NCBI GenBank assembly: GCA_014621405.1
Contig: JAANBC010000122.1
Location: 1-64,000, forward strand
DNA: 64,000 bases
Reading direction: 5' to 3'
From: Stylonectria norvegica
Taxonomy: Eukaryota; Ascomycota; Sordariomycetes; Hypocreales; Nectriaceae
Shown piece by piece: positions 25,866 to 37,596 of this stretch. The translations under genes and the position numbers were made by a program. How positions within the stretch are numbered: the first letter of the stretch is position 1; each line of letters starts with the position of its first letter. A model generated the notes under the pieces. The model was not told where the DNA came from and ran no database searches. It saw nothing but the letters and a program-made list of their open reading frames with translations.

Positions 25866-26930
25866 GGCTGGAGCCTTGTAGTTAGACTCCTTTCGTAAAG
25901 CTAGAGGGGTTGGGTAGTTACATATTAAAGTCACATTAGATCTGCTTATTGGCCGGCTGTTGACTTTAACTTGTAGATGAGTATTTTGTGAATAGGCAAA
26001 GGATTTTGTGATTAATCTCCTTCATACATTTATTTGGTCGCTGAGACAAACAAGAAAGTGCTACATGTCCAATAAAGCAAAACCTCTACATCGGTCTTGC
26101 TCAAGTTGCCATCATCTCTAGTCTACCAACTTCCTACTAACTCATCCAAATTGAACAAGATATACCCTACACAGGCAGTTTTCCGGCCTCGCGGCCATCT
26201 AGAAGATGCACTCTACACTGATGTTTAATTCTTGCAGCAACGTCTCAAGTGCCAATCGTTTTTTTATTTTTATGCATGGTCCAAAGCTGGTAATGCCGAT
26301 GCAACCCGCCTTGAGACTGAAAATTATCTCAATGAAGCCGCGGAGGCCGTTTGAGCATGAACCCTTGACCTTGACCATGTATTAGACCCGCTACTTAATC
26401 GCGGGACGCATGGATGTGCTGCCCACTAACATTCTCTAGTGTCTTTATAGTTACTTTTGGCTTCAGTCTCGGGGAGTTCATGAGACGATCAACAGCACAG
26501 TCTTGACCAGCGCTGTGATAGCTAAAGGCAACTTCCCGAGTTCCATGTGTCTCCTTGCGGAGATACAGAGGAACGACCTTATTCAAGATGACAGACTAAG
26601 ATAATCGCAGGGCTACTTTACTTTGGAACTCAAAAAACCTCTCGTTGACAGCTCTAGCGGTGGCAGCACGGCCCGCATCGAAGCGATCCAGTGGCGGGAA
26701 GAGGAAGGGGAGACACTATTACACCATGGGGTATTGTGTTTCTCGTACGTACAACCCCGGTGTTGTCCGTTGCTGCTGTGGCTCCACGGCGAAATCTCTT
26801 CTCACGATACGCCGAGGAATTTTTCCTTTATCTGAACTGAAATATTCCTCCTGTCGTTCTCTGTACTAACCACCTCTACTCAATATTCAACCCTACCTAC
26901 CGATTGACTTGTCCCCCGCACGTCCCAGGC
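25866..26930. other. Intergenic region
   Basis: Over 1 kb between the permease end and the FAD monooxygenase start, holding the latter's promoter. Small open frames at 26395-26586 and 26623-26869 have no recognisable features. No gene called. Confidence 0.5.
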
Positions 26931-28413
26931 ATGGAAGCTCCTCCTTTCCGTGTCATCGTCGTGGGTGGTGGTCCCAATGGTATCACAGCAGCCTACGCGC
27001 TATATCACGCCGGTATCGACTTCGTTGTTTTAGAGCGACGGAGCAGTGTGGTTGAGGATGTCGGTGCTAGTCTCGTCCTCAGCCCTCAGAACTTACGGGT
27101 CTACCATCAGTTCGGTATCCTGGATAAGATCACAGAGATTGGTGTTCCATTGCTCTACAATGCGAGGGGTGCTACCGACAAGGCAAAGAAGTTTAAGCGC
27201 AGCTACGCATTGAGTCTCATTCCAGAAAAGTACGTGTGGCTATCTCGTGCAACAAGCCTGTTTGACCCGTTCATCTTCCAAATTACTGCCCACATGGCCC
27301 TCTTACATGCATATTTCTCTGTACCTTTAAATCTCAAACATTACTAACATGCTGAATAGCCATGGCTCTGCACTCCTTGTATTTCACCGCGCACATCTCA
27401 TCCAAGCTCTCTACAGCAATCTGCCCAAGGACGCCAAAGCCCGTTTTCACGTTGGCAAAAAACTCACTGACATTGCCACAACCCCAAGTGGCGTAAAAGT
27501 CACCTGCGGAGATGGAACCACCTACTCGGGTTCGATCGTAGTCGGTGCAGATGGTGTCTACTCTCAAACTCGTTCGGTTATGCGCCGGCTCGCCCTCGAA
27601 GCCGACCCATCGCTAGCTGCTACATGGGACCCTGAGTTCCCCTTTACGAGGCACTACAAGTGCTTATGGGCTTCCTTCCCCAGACCTTCCGAGCCTGGAG
27701 CTAGCTATGAGACGCACAACCATGATCGTTCCGCCATGTACCTAACAGGTCAGGAGAAAGGCTGGATCTTTTTGTACGAGAAACTGCCAGACACCATGAT
27801 GGAGCGGGTCTTCTACGACGACAAAAGCATTACTGCTTTCGCCAAAAGCTTTGCCGATTGGCCTCTCACGGAAACACTGAAAGTCAAAGATGTCCTGGCC
27901 GGGCCTCATACGCCTGGCATGACGAACCTTGAAGAAGGAATCGCCAAGAACATGAGCTGGGGTGGGAAGATCGTTCTCGTGGGCGACGCGTGCCACAAGT
28001 TCACACCCAACGCTGGTCTAGGCTTAAACAACGGAGTTCAAGACGTGGTGTCACTTTGCAACAAACTCAAGGCTCTGCTAGTCGCCCAGGAGAAGACTTC
28101 ACCAGGCGTTCAGCCTGAAACTTCAGCTCTACAGGAGATTTTCGAGAGCAGTCAGCGTGAACGTCGCGATGCTCTCCAGAGGGATTACGCGGAGTCGGCT
28201 GATACGACGCGGCTTCACGCCTGGGCATCCAACATCTACTATGTCCTGTCACGCTATGTGCTATCTATCGGATTCGTACAGAAGTTCTTGGTCGGCCGCA
28301 GGACTGCAGCTGAAATCAGGAAAGGGCTTGTGCTGGATTACATCCCAGCGACGGAACCTTTCTCAGTCAAAATCCCTTGGGACCACCCACTCAAAGCGTT
28401 GTCTGAAAAATGA
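26931..28413 (+). CDS. FAD-dependent monooxygenase (PHBH/salicylate-hydroxylase-like fold)
   Basis: Two exons (26931-27229, 27360-28413) give 450 aa. The dinucleotide-binding motif GGGPNG is at 12-17, followed by VVLERR as the end of the first beta-alpha-beta unit. The second FAD motif, GDACHKFTPNAGLGLNNG, begins near residue 308. These are hallmarks of class A flavin monooxygenases that insert one oxygen atom using NAD(P)H and O2. The TPNAGLGLNNG form is common in fungal secondary-metabolism and catabolic members. A hydrophobic stretch near the C-terminus (YYVLSRYVLSIGFVQKF) may anchor the protein in a membrane. The intron begins GTACGT and ends AATAG. The start is the first ATG in frame. 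Substrate unknown. It converges with the Rieske-fusion oxidoreductase gene. Confidence 0.88.
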
Positions 28414-28799
28414 CGAGTATACGGAATGATGCTGATGCGTTGTTTGCGCTCTATGGCGTTTATTTCCGAAGTGGTTACAGGGGACGGAAAGCTTCTAGTC
28501 CTCGTTTGTGAGAATAGCCTGAAGAGGATGCGATGGGTTCTTTCAAAGATGAGATTAAACATAGTGAAAGGAGTGTTCATAATGTTAGACTGCATAGATG
28601 TCTTATTTAGAGTAAGCGGTATTTGTAAGTTTATAGCGAGGATTTGCATACGTGACATCTTGCACGACTTGCTTATTTGTCCATATAAAAGAGGCCGTTC
28701 ACAACTTAAGGATCACGCAGCCGACCTATTCCTAGATGTACTACATTTAGCAACAAAGTTATTCCACTTAGGTCTTAACTACTGGGCACTGGACTGATA
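28414..28799. other. Convergent intergenic region
   Basis: Shared 3' region of two flavoprotein genes. An open frame at 28426-28797 has no supporting features. Confidence 0.5.
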
Positions 28800-30541
28800 T
28801 CAATCCATCGCTTCCAACCCAGATTTGGCTGGCCCCATGACGCATACACCCTCGCTCGAGAAGCGGCTTGCATGGACGGGGCAATCGAAGCTCTTCTCGG
28901 CGGTATTCCAGCAAACTACACCCTTCATATGCGGGCACAGGGCACTGAACTTGCTGACTTTGCCATTCTCATCTTTGTAGATAGCCATTGGTTTCGACGT
29001 CGTCTTTCCATGTTAATATTGTCACCCAAAAGTCATCGGTACGTGAGTAGCTTACCGGGTTCAAAACTCCTCCTGATCCTGGGGCAAGGTCCTCAATGTC
29101 GGTTATATCCGACTGCAAGAACCGCTTATACTGCATATTGATCTGCACGTCATTTGCAATCATAGTCGGCAGCGATGTGATGATAGACGCCAGCCGTTTC
29201 GGCGAGTATAGCTTAGCCCAGGGATTCTCTTTGCCCTCCATCTCGTCCGCGATGAGACGTCCTGCCAAGACACCATGGGTCAACCCATCGCCTGAGTCCC
29301 CCGTCACGATGTAAATGTGGTCATTGCCTTGGTTCTTTCCGATGAATGCCATAAAATCCACTGGCTCAAAGATCTGACCACTCCATTTGTAGTCAATCTT
29401 TGTCGCCTGAGGGAATCTTTTCCGGGTCCATGCTTCAAGCTCCTCGAAGGGCTCAGTCGTCGAAGCTTGACCTACCTTATGGTCACCGCCGCCGACGACG
29501 AGATAATCGTCTTTTTCGTCGCAGGCTGTAAGTCGCACATACTTGTATGCTTCTGCAGAGTCGTAAAACAGGCAATCCTCGACTGAGCCTTTGGGAACAC
29601 GAGCCGCAATGCAGTACGTCCGCAGGAACTCCATCTGAGCGACAACACTGAGCTTCTGCAGTGGCACACATGTTGCCTGTAAAGCATCGTCGCATTTGAT
29701 GGTGTTTCCGCCTGCGCTATGTACCTCGACGGTTTTCTTTCCGATACCCAGGATCTCAATACCCTTCTCCTCAACCGTGAGCATACGGGTATTTGTATAG
29801 CAGCGAAAGTTACTTTGCTTCTTCAACCAGTTCAAAACACCGTTAAGATACTTGGTTGGGTGGAATGTCGCTTGATCGCCTGCGACGAGGCCGCCTCTCT
29901 GATCCACAGACTTGCTCCAGCCTTCAACAGTCAGGTTATCCTACCACATATCAGCATTCACTGCAGTTTGAGATTACCCACCAAATTGTAAGTAGAGAAC
30001 GAAAACTTACGTCGAACTTGGTCTTAAGCCCCAACTTCCTTTGCATATCTCCCTCCTCTTTGAGCCCCTTTAAATCATCGTCGCGTTCCGCAAGACCGAC
30101 TTCATACTGAGAGAGTTCGTAGGCAGGCAGTTTACGATACTCGCAATCAATTCCCAAATCTCGCGCAATCTCGCCAACACGGTCTCTGGCCCACGCGTGG
30201 CTTTCTAAAGCGACTTTCGCCCCATCTTCCCCGTGCTTCTTGGCAATCTCAACGTATCCATCGTCGAGGTCGTTGGTCAGATGACCGCTGGTACGTCCAG
30301 TCTCCCCGGAGAGAACCTCTCGCGCTTCAATCATGACAACATCGCGTCCGCGCTTGACAAGTTCGTAGGCTGTCGAGATCCCTGCGATCCCAGCACCGAT
30401 TATGCATACATCACATTCGGTATCAGAGCTCAAGGCCGTGAATGATGGCCGATTCTGGTACGGGTCTAGATGCACCCATACGGGGTCGGTGGCTCCCGAA
30501 GTGTATTGAAACTGCTTTGATTTGGGCGTTGAGGATGTCAT
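28800..30541 (-). CDS. FAD-dependent oxidoreductase with C-terminal Rieske [2Fe-2S] domain
   Basis: Three exons on the minus strand (30011-30541, 29056-29940, 28800-29003) give 539 aa. The N-terminal part is a glycine/D-amino-acid-oxidase-type flavoprotein, with GAGIAG at 49-54 and a conserved GETGRTSGHL segment. Another FAD motif (YIVTGDSGDGLTHG) lies before residue 420. The last exon adds a Rieske centre with Cys495, His497 (CPH) and Cys513, His516 (CPVH), the four expected cluster ligands. Fused proteins of this kind occur in bacteria and fungi. They are thought to oxidise amines or N-substituted amino acids, with the cluster passing electrons on, but few are characterised. The Rieske part depends on correct removal of the 52-nt intron. 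Neighbouring permease and monooxygenase genes suggest use of a nitrogen compound. Confidence 0.9.
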
Positions 30542-31686
30542 ATCGAGTGATTTGCTTCAGTCGTCGCGTTCTCAATCATCGTTTAGCTGTGCAAAGTGGA
30601 AGAAAGATGAGGGTTCTGTATTTTTGCGCAAGTACATGTAGATGGATCAACGAGGCCTTCTTAGTTACTAACCAGTCACAGGCCGTTGTTTGTCGATTAC
30701 ACGTACATGTCAAATATCCCCCTGATGATCCAAGACAAATTCGTGGGGTCATCAACGGTAACATCACGAAAACGTCATCATCTCATCCATGATCATTGCT
30801 CGGGTGTGCATCGCATGGCGTTACAACCAATGTCTCGCATTACTTTACATAAAGATGTGAAACTTGACTAGCTACTTAAGCCTTACCGGTGATTGAGGAA
30901 ATAAATGTGTGTGCAGTCGTCGAGGCTCTTCGGACTGTTTAGAGTCTGGTCACAAGTCTCGCCCGCCACATCATGCTGACATTGGAGAGACCCTCGGCTC
31001 GCTCTGCGCATAGTAGTCTCTGCGTATCGTTAAACGGTCTTCAATGCCATGCGAAAACTAGGGAGAGGTGCATGGAAAGACTCGGTCTGATTTCCGCATG
31101 GTAGAGCCTCATGTGACGTTACCTGCTGCAGAGCAAGGATCTGTAAAGGGCTTATGTACGGGAGTGATTCGCGTTTCTTGAAACGAGACTAACAGAGAAC
31201 AGACAAGTGACATCTTGTGAGCTTCGTAGGATTTAATAAGAGAAAGAAAAGTAACGTGGAGGTGGCTGGGTAGATTTTTCCAGTAGGGAAATGGGTCGGG
31301 ATGAAGATGAAGATTGAGGCAGGCAGTAGACTTGGCTTCATTGATAAACCGAGTAGCCGCGAGTCCCATGGAACATGCGGTCACTTTAAGTAATTCTCTC
31401 GAAATTGTTCAGTTGTCTCCTCGATCGCTGTCCTGGAATGTTCCGTTCCTATACCGGAGTCAATGGCTTCTAGCTGCTACGATAGCTAACTGGCTTGTGG
31501 ATCTACAATTCCACCATGACATCTATGCCAATGTATACGTCGTATTCCGCTCTACTAGATCTCTTTTGTTATACATGAGTAAACCAACTGAGCTGAATAT
31601 TGACGAACAACGCCGTAAGTCTATGTTAAATGTGCTTCCTGTGATGCGTATCCCCAGCTTTACACCCAAACCCGCTCTAAATGCCA
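30542..31686. other. Intergenic region upstream of the Rieske oxidoreductase
   Basis: The oxidoreductase promoter lies at the left end and the FAD synthase 3' end at the right. The open frame 31314-31838 on the plus strand overlaps FAD synthase exons and has no features. No gene called. Confidence 0.5.
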
Positions 31687-32929
31687 TCACCAATCTCGGC
31701 CCAGCCGCTCTTCGTCGTCTCCTATTAGCTCGTAAGCGGGCCGGAACTCCTGCCCGTTCTCGCCTTGTTTCTTTAAGTGGGGATTTGGATGTGTGTCCCG
31801 TTTTCCACCTAAACTCGTGTACCCCTTCTCGCTGTTAGTATTCGTCCAGCTTTCGTCCACAAACACTGCAGCAAGACTAACCTGGTCGTATAAAGGACAG
31901 TATTCGATCCCCAAATGTCGAATGAACTATGATAGGTTAGTCTCCTCCCTTCAAATTCGCCTTTACCCCTTTCATCTTGTCTTGTCCTTAAGTAGCTAGA
32001 ATACCTGGGAAGAAACTTACTGCCCAAATCTCAGCGTAATGCCAGTCAATAACCGGATGCACGCGCATGAAAGAAGGCCACCCTGCATCCGTCGGATCAA
32101 AATGGTTTAGGTTCTCCCCATCCGGGTCGGTCCTCCTTGTCCCCACGAAAATAGCCCGTACACTAGGTCGGTCTTCCAGGTAGGCCTCTAAACCCTTTCT
32201 CATAGACAACTTATAACTCGCGACGTCTAGGTGGTATTCCTTACTCGATGAGGTGATGAAGGTATCGACCTCTGGGAAGGGATCTCGGGACACGACGTAA
32301 ACAGCATCGAACTTCTCGGGAAAGGGCGCAGGGTCGGCGGATCCGTTTGTTGTGTTTGTTTTGGAGGTTTCGTCGGAGTTTGAAGGGAAGCGGCGTGCCA
32401 GAGAAGCGAGGATCACTATCAGGAGCACGAGGCCTTGGAACCGGATTAGTTTCACCTTTCGAGCCAGAGGAGGATTGCTTGCGGGTATGACAGTGGCGAA
32501 CGATGCGGGCCTCGGGAGCTGGGCTCGTCGAGACTCAAGACATTGCTCGCAAGCAGAAAGAAGAGTTCTTTTCGTACGTACAGTCTTTTCCCCCGTTATA
32601 TGATATAGATATTTGTTCCGCCCTACGCACAAAGCGTCAGCAACTAGGCAGTACTATGACGCAAAGGCAGACCAGCCGCACGGGTATTTGCCCAAAGCCT
32701 CCTCCGCGACTCTCATAGATATGCGCAATTGCGCTTGCACGTCCCGGAGTATATCTGTCTCGGGCTCCTCAGCCAAGAAGGCATCAATCCTCTCCCGCAG
32801 CTCGTGGCACACCTCGCGCAAAGGCCGGGCCGATGCCTCGGCACGTTCGGGGTTGGCGGGGTAGCCATTGGGCGCGGGCTTCGCGTAAGGAGCAGCAGCG
32901 GCGGCGTCTTGGCCGTGTTGCTTCAACAT
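31687..32929 (-). CDS. FAD1: FAD synthase (FMN adenylyltransferase), PAPS-reductase-like fold
   Basis: Five exons on the minus strand (32682-32929, 32582-32622, 32021-32433, 31882-31926, 31687-31824) give 294 aa, close to the usual fungal length. The enzyme joins AMP from ATP to FMN, making FAD, and is cytosolic. The P-loop-like SYNGGKD motif (residues 90-96) is encoded almost alone by a 41-nt exon. A later exon carries GTRRTDPDGE, then MRVHPVIDWHYAEIW, and the next carries CPLYDQ and GYTSLGG; all four are signatures of fungal Fad1. The N-terminus (residues 1-30) is Ala/Pro-rich. Introns are 59, 148, 94 and 57 nt; the last is stop-free and in frame. The gene diverges from the NLR-like gene. 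Identification is firm; exact splice sites are by eye. Confidence 0.92.
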
Positions 32930-33754
32930 GATGAGACGTATGTTGCGATCAGCTTGCTAGAGAAGAGACGTGGTGGGACAGTTCGGAAGTTTGCCTCGGC
33001 GACTCTGATAAGAAGGGGTGCCATCGATCTCGGGATTCCCACGGATGCGCCGAGTGCGGGCGGGGTGGCGCTATTCGGGGATTCTGCCGAATGTAGTGCT
33101 TACCGCCTGCCTTACTGGTTGAGCGACACTGTCACGTGCAAGTCGGATCGTGCTCGCCCGTAAACTTGGCGGACACGGGCCGATCCGTCGACCTCTGGCG
33201 TTGACAAAGTGCATCGATGCGTCTTCCTCTTCTTGCAATAACATTCATTCCGCACGTCTTCGTTGGCCTTGGGCGAGACGCCGAATATACCCTCACCAAA
33301 TGGACCTTCAATGCATTCAACCACCCAACACATAGACAGATGCTAATGGATGCTCGTGAGGCCCGCCATCAGCCAGGCAATATCGGAACGGCCGCAGCCT
33401 GGTAGCCAGCCAGCCACCCCTGCAGCCTGTTTTGCCTGTCAGCTTGCCGACCACCAACTGATATCGCCCCCAAGAATCATGATGATGAGGGTGACGATTG
33501 GACGCCACAGTACCAAACTCGGGCGGTGATGCTGTCCGAAATTCAGAAGCACAGCTTGGCACCGGTGGTCACGCGTCACATCAGATGAAGAAGCAGGCTG
33601 AGCTGACGGGGGTTTCAAAAGTGCCGTCTGCTCTTCATTTTTCGCTCGCGTAACAGTTCTTCTTCTCCCTTCATTTGGGCTCAGCAGCAAATCCGGCCCA
33701 TGCAACGCTATGCGGACGTTGGTTCCTCAGCAAGACGTTTGAATTTGGCCCTTC
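32930..33754. other. Divergent promoter region
   Basis: 825 bp between the starts of FAD synthase (-) and the NLR-like gene (+). Several overlapping open frames exist on both strands but none has domain features. No gene called. Confidence 0.5.
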
Positions 33755-36700
33755 ATGTTCCGACAACGTAAACATGAACAAGACGAAGGCGAATCATCGT
33801 CGAGCACTACGTCAGACTCCTACGGCTTGAAGCCATGGTACGCGCCCGAGGACTGCGACAATAGCAATGTGGAGTAAGTTTATCCAAATGAAGAAAGTCC
33901 CATCTCCTCGGGGATCCTACGGCACCTTTCATGTACGAAATGTGTTTCAACTTGTCATTTTAATGCTGCCGCTAAAGAGTTATGACCCATAAAATAAGAT
34001 ACGAACAGAGACAAACATGAGGCTAGCCGCTAACCTGGGCCATAGCATTGTATTTGTCCACGGCCTTGGGGGTGATCGAGAGAAGACATGGCGAGGCTCT
34101 GCGGCGGATGGAACCAAGCTGGAACCATGGCCGAAGACTCTGCTCCCGTCAAAGTTCCCCAAATCGAGGATCCTCGCATTCGGGTACGACTCCCGTCCAA
34201 TAGACCAGACCAGGTTGTTTTCAAAGATATCCAACAAGACTATTCGAGATCACGCCATCCAATTGAACCGCTCTCTTCGCCACTATCGGCGAGAGACTGG
34301 TACAGAAGGGCGCCCCATCATCTTTGTTTGTCACAGTCTAGGAGGACTTGTCTGTAAAGATGTGAGTTGAGTGCCTCTATCTTCGGCGTAGTTATCTCGT
34401 ACCTTGGCTTGTGAAGGCGACTTCAGAGCATTTGGACTGACGTGGCTAGGCGTTCTTGCATGCTAGCGGACTCGATAATGACGACGATGGCGATTTCTCC
34501 AAATCGATTGCCGGATTCGTATTCATGGGTACTCCGCATACGGGGTCTGCCATTGCAGATTCTATAGGACCGTTTGCCACTCTCTTAAGACCCTACCGCC
34601 AAACAAACAGACCACTACTGAATCTCTTGAAAACAGATTCCGAAGTCCTGGGACGCATACACGATGATTTCTGTCGCAGAATCAGTGCTCACAAGCCAGG
34701 GAGCAATATGCGAGCCATCAAGGTCTTTTGTTTTTGGGAGGAGTACAAAGGGAAAGGTGGTTACGTCGTTTCGAAAGATTCCGCTGTGATAAAGCCGTTC
34801 CCCTCCGCGGGGATAGCTTCTGATCATACTGGCATGGTGAAGTTTACTAAGGAGTCTGACTCAGGATTTCAAGCATTCCACCGGGAGCTTGGTGTCATCA
34901 TAGCCGAAGTCTTGCAACGGCGGTCTGCGCCAAGATCTCGTCTCAAAGACGTGGAGGATGTTCCTATGGAATCGTTGAAAATGTCACCTCTACCTAAAGA
35001 CGGCATGAACTTACCACGCCAAGACTGTGGCCCGTGGTTTGTTATGCCCTACGCAAAGAACGAATTCTTCACCGGACGATCAACCAATCTAGAGGACCTT
35101 GACTCCTGGTTTGGCGAACAGGATACCCGAGATTATTTCCATAAAAGGGCAGCAATACATGGCTTAGGCGGCATGGGGTTCGTTGGTCCCCAAATTAACA
35201 CTTCTGAGACGGAGCTGACATTGAAAACATAGCAAAACTCAGGTCGTGATTCAATGGACATACCAAATACGGGAAAGGTTTCCCAATATGTCAATTTTCT
35301 GGGTCCACGCCAGCACTGCCGACCGATTCACGGATTCGTTTTCGACAATTGCTCAAAAATGCCATATTCCTAACTGTGACGCCAGCGACCCGAAGCTTCT
35401 TGAAAAGGTCAAGACGTGGCTTACGAGGGACGGACAACAACAGCGGTGGTTGATGGTAGTTGACAACGCCGATGACATTGGGGTGTTTGAAAACCAGAGG
35501 AACAGCGTGGAGCGAATGAGCCGGTACATTCCAGACTCGCCATACGGTTCTATTCTTTTTACGACCCGTGACAAACAGGCGGCGGTGGATCTGACTTATA
35601 ATCGGAAATTGTTCGAGTTGAAGGAGTTTGGTATCGATGACGCAGTGCAGCTTCTAAGAAAGCGAATGCCCCACGACCTTTACGAAGATCCAGACTTGGA
35701 AGTGCTCGCGGAACACCTGGGCTGCTTGCCTTTGGCGTTGAGTCAAGCCTCAGCGTACCTACAGAAGAAGTCGACCTCAGTGGCGGAGTACTTGCGTAAG
35801 CTAGATGCCAGCAGCGGAGCAGATGCAGAGCTGATGAGAATGCTCGAGGATGAATTCAGGGAACCTAACCGGGACAGAGAATTTGGTGAGCAAGTGCCCA
35901 ACGCCGTCGCCAAGACGTGGCTAGTCTCTTTCCAAGCCATCGAGGAGCGGGACAAATTTGCCATCGAGCTATTGAATCTGGCTGGTTGCGTTGACCGGCA
36001 AGAGATACCACATTCATTCTTCTCTGAGTATGCGTCAAAATACGAGTGGTACAACGTTGATTTGTTTGAGAAGTCCCGTAAACAACGTATGCGGCCAAGG
36101 GAGTGGTATTCCTCAATCATCGAACGAATCCAACGAAGACGATGCGCAGGACAGAGCCGAGGAAACACGACCGGAGAGCGATTGAGTATCGGCGACACGA
36201 GCCTGGATGATGCGCTTTCACTGCTGAGGAGCTACGCGTTCATCGCCAAGGGGCGTGACGAGAGCACGTTTACGCTTCATCGGCTTGTTCATCTAGTGGT
36301 TCAACGACGGCTGCAAAGCAACGGCCAAGAAGTGGAGTACGCTACAAAGTCGATGGTCGTTCTGCACTTCGTGTGTCCTCAGAATTATTACTTTGGTGCA
36401 ATGCGAAGTCTAATGCCACACGTCAAGGCTGTATTGGGACGCGGAGAAATGAGGCTGGACTGCTTTCGGGTAGCAAGAAGTAAAGCATTTCTTTTAATAG
36501 CTGTGATAGGTTATATATGGCTACAGGGCGAACCAAGAAAGCAAGTAGAAGCCATTTATTGGGAAGCGATTGAGCTGTTGGCGCGAACAGGAGGTAACGC
36601 ACACAAAGACACAATTCATGTTAAGTCAAGCTTGGGCAATTATTTATCTTCCATGAGGGATAATTCGGAGGCGGTCGAGCTGCTGGAGCCACTGCTCGCT

Positions 36701-37468
36701 CAAGCCAAGAAGAGTTTGGGCACGAAGTGTCGGACGACATTGATGGTCATGCAGAGTCTGGCAGAAGCTTACTCACAGCTGGGCCGCTTCGGCGAGGCAG
36801 GGTCGATGCTGGACCAAGTCGTTGAGGCGCACGTGGAAAGGGTCGGTGCTGAGCACAGTGACACTTTCTTGGCGCTGAGGGCAAGAGCCTGGGCATTGGC
36901 AGACGAGGGAAGATTGGACGACGCCCTCGTCCTGGCCAGGTGGCCCATGCACATGGTTGGCCAGGACCACGGCGATACCATCGTCAGCTTCAATACTGGT
37001 AGACTGCCTTATCACTTGCTTGCTGCGGTTGGGCTTGACGACGAGGCCTTGCGCCTGATCACCACCCTTTGGAAATGGGCAGCAGTCTTATTCGGGGAGG
37101 ATCATCCACTTACACTTGATTGCGCACACGACTTGAGGCGAGCCCAAAAGCTCAAGACTGCCGGGCGCCCCTTGCGCGAAACTGACTTACTTTCACAAGG
37201 CTGGGCAAAGGCAGCAGAAGTATGGTCCAAGATGCATCCTCCCACCGCCGAAACACCCCTCGCGAGCCAGTCGCCGTTTGTGATGGGCCTTCTCGACGAC
37301 TACAGACAAGGACATCAAGACTTGCACGGATTGGACAAGGACGATTGGAGGCGAAGCTGGTCGTGGACATATACCTCGGTGTGGAAGGATTACTCCCGGC
37401 CCCTTGATCCCCACGAAGAACATACTATTTCGCTGGCATCATCACTTTCATCCCTCTCGAGTGGTTAG
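33755..37468 (+). CDS. NLR-like STAND protein: alpha/beta-hydrolase, NB-ARC, TPR repeats
   Basis: Four exons (33755-33873, 34046-34361, 34450-35177, 35233-37468) give 1132 aa. Residues 40-290 are a lipase/esterase-like domain with HGLGG (45-49), nucleophile Ser137 in CHSLGG, and a likely catalytic His271 (ASDHTGM). NB-ARC follows. Its P-loop GLGGMGKT ends at Thr390 and is split by the third intron. Further motifs are LMVVDNADD (Walker B), ILFTTRD and LGCLPLALSQA, plus an HRLVHLVVQ segment in the MHD-like position. The C-terminal 300 residues hold TPR-like repeats (AEAYSQLGRFGEAGSML and neighbours). This is the fungal NLR plan. Relatives act in self/non-self recognition, where ligand sensing by the repeats triggers oligomerisation and the hydrolase effector. 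The role here is inferred from architecture only. The third intron has a weak donor, GTTCGT. Confidence 0.9.
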
Positions 37469-37596
37469 GTATGTCCTGAACTCCGTGGGACTGTTGCGAC
37501 CTCAGCTTCCTTTTCACCATCCCTCGAGAGGGTTGTCTTGCTATACTTCCAATGTTGGAAACACGCGCAGGTAGGCTTCCATTACACCCAGCTCGT

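Noticed and set aside
26904..26931. Longer N-terminus of the FAD monooxygenase
   Set aside because: The upstream frame begins at TTG; the ATG at 26931 places the FAD motif at the usual distance.
32654..32929. Separate 91-residue gene
   Set aside because: It is the first exon of FAD synthase; splicing at 32682 joins it in phase to the NGGKD exon.
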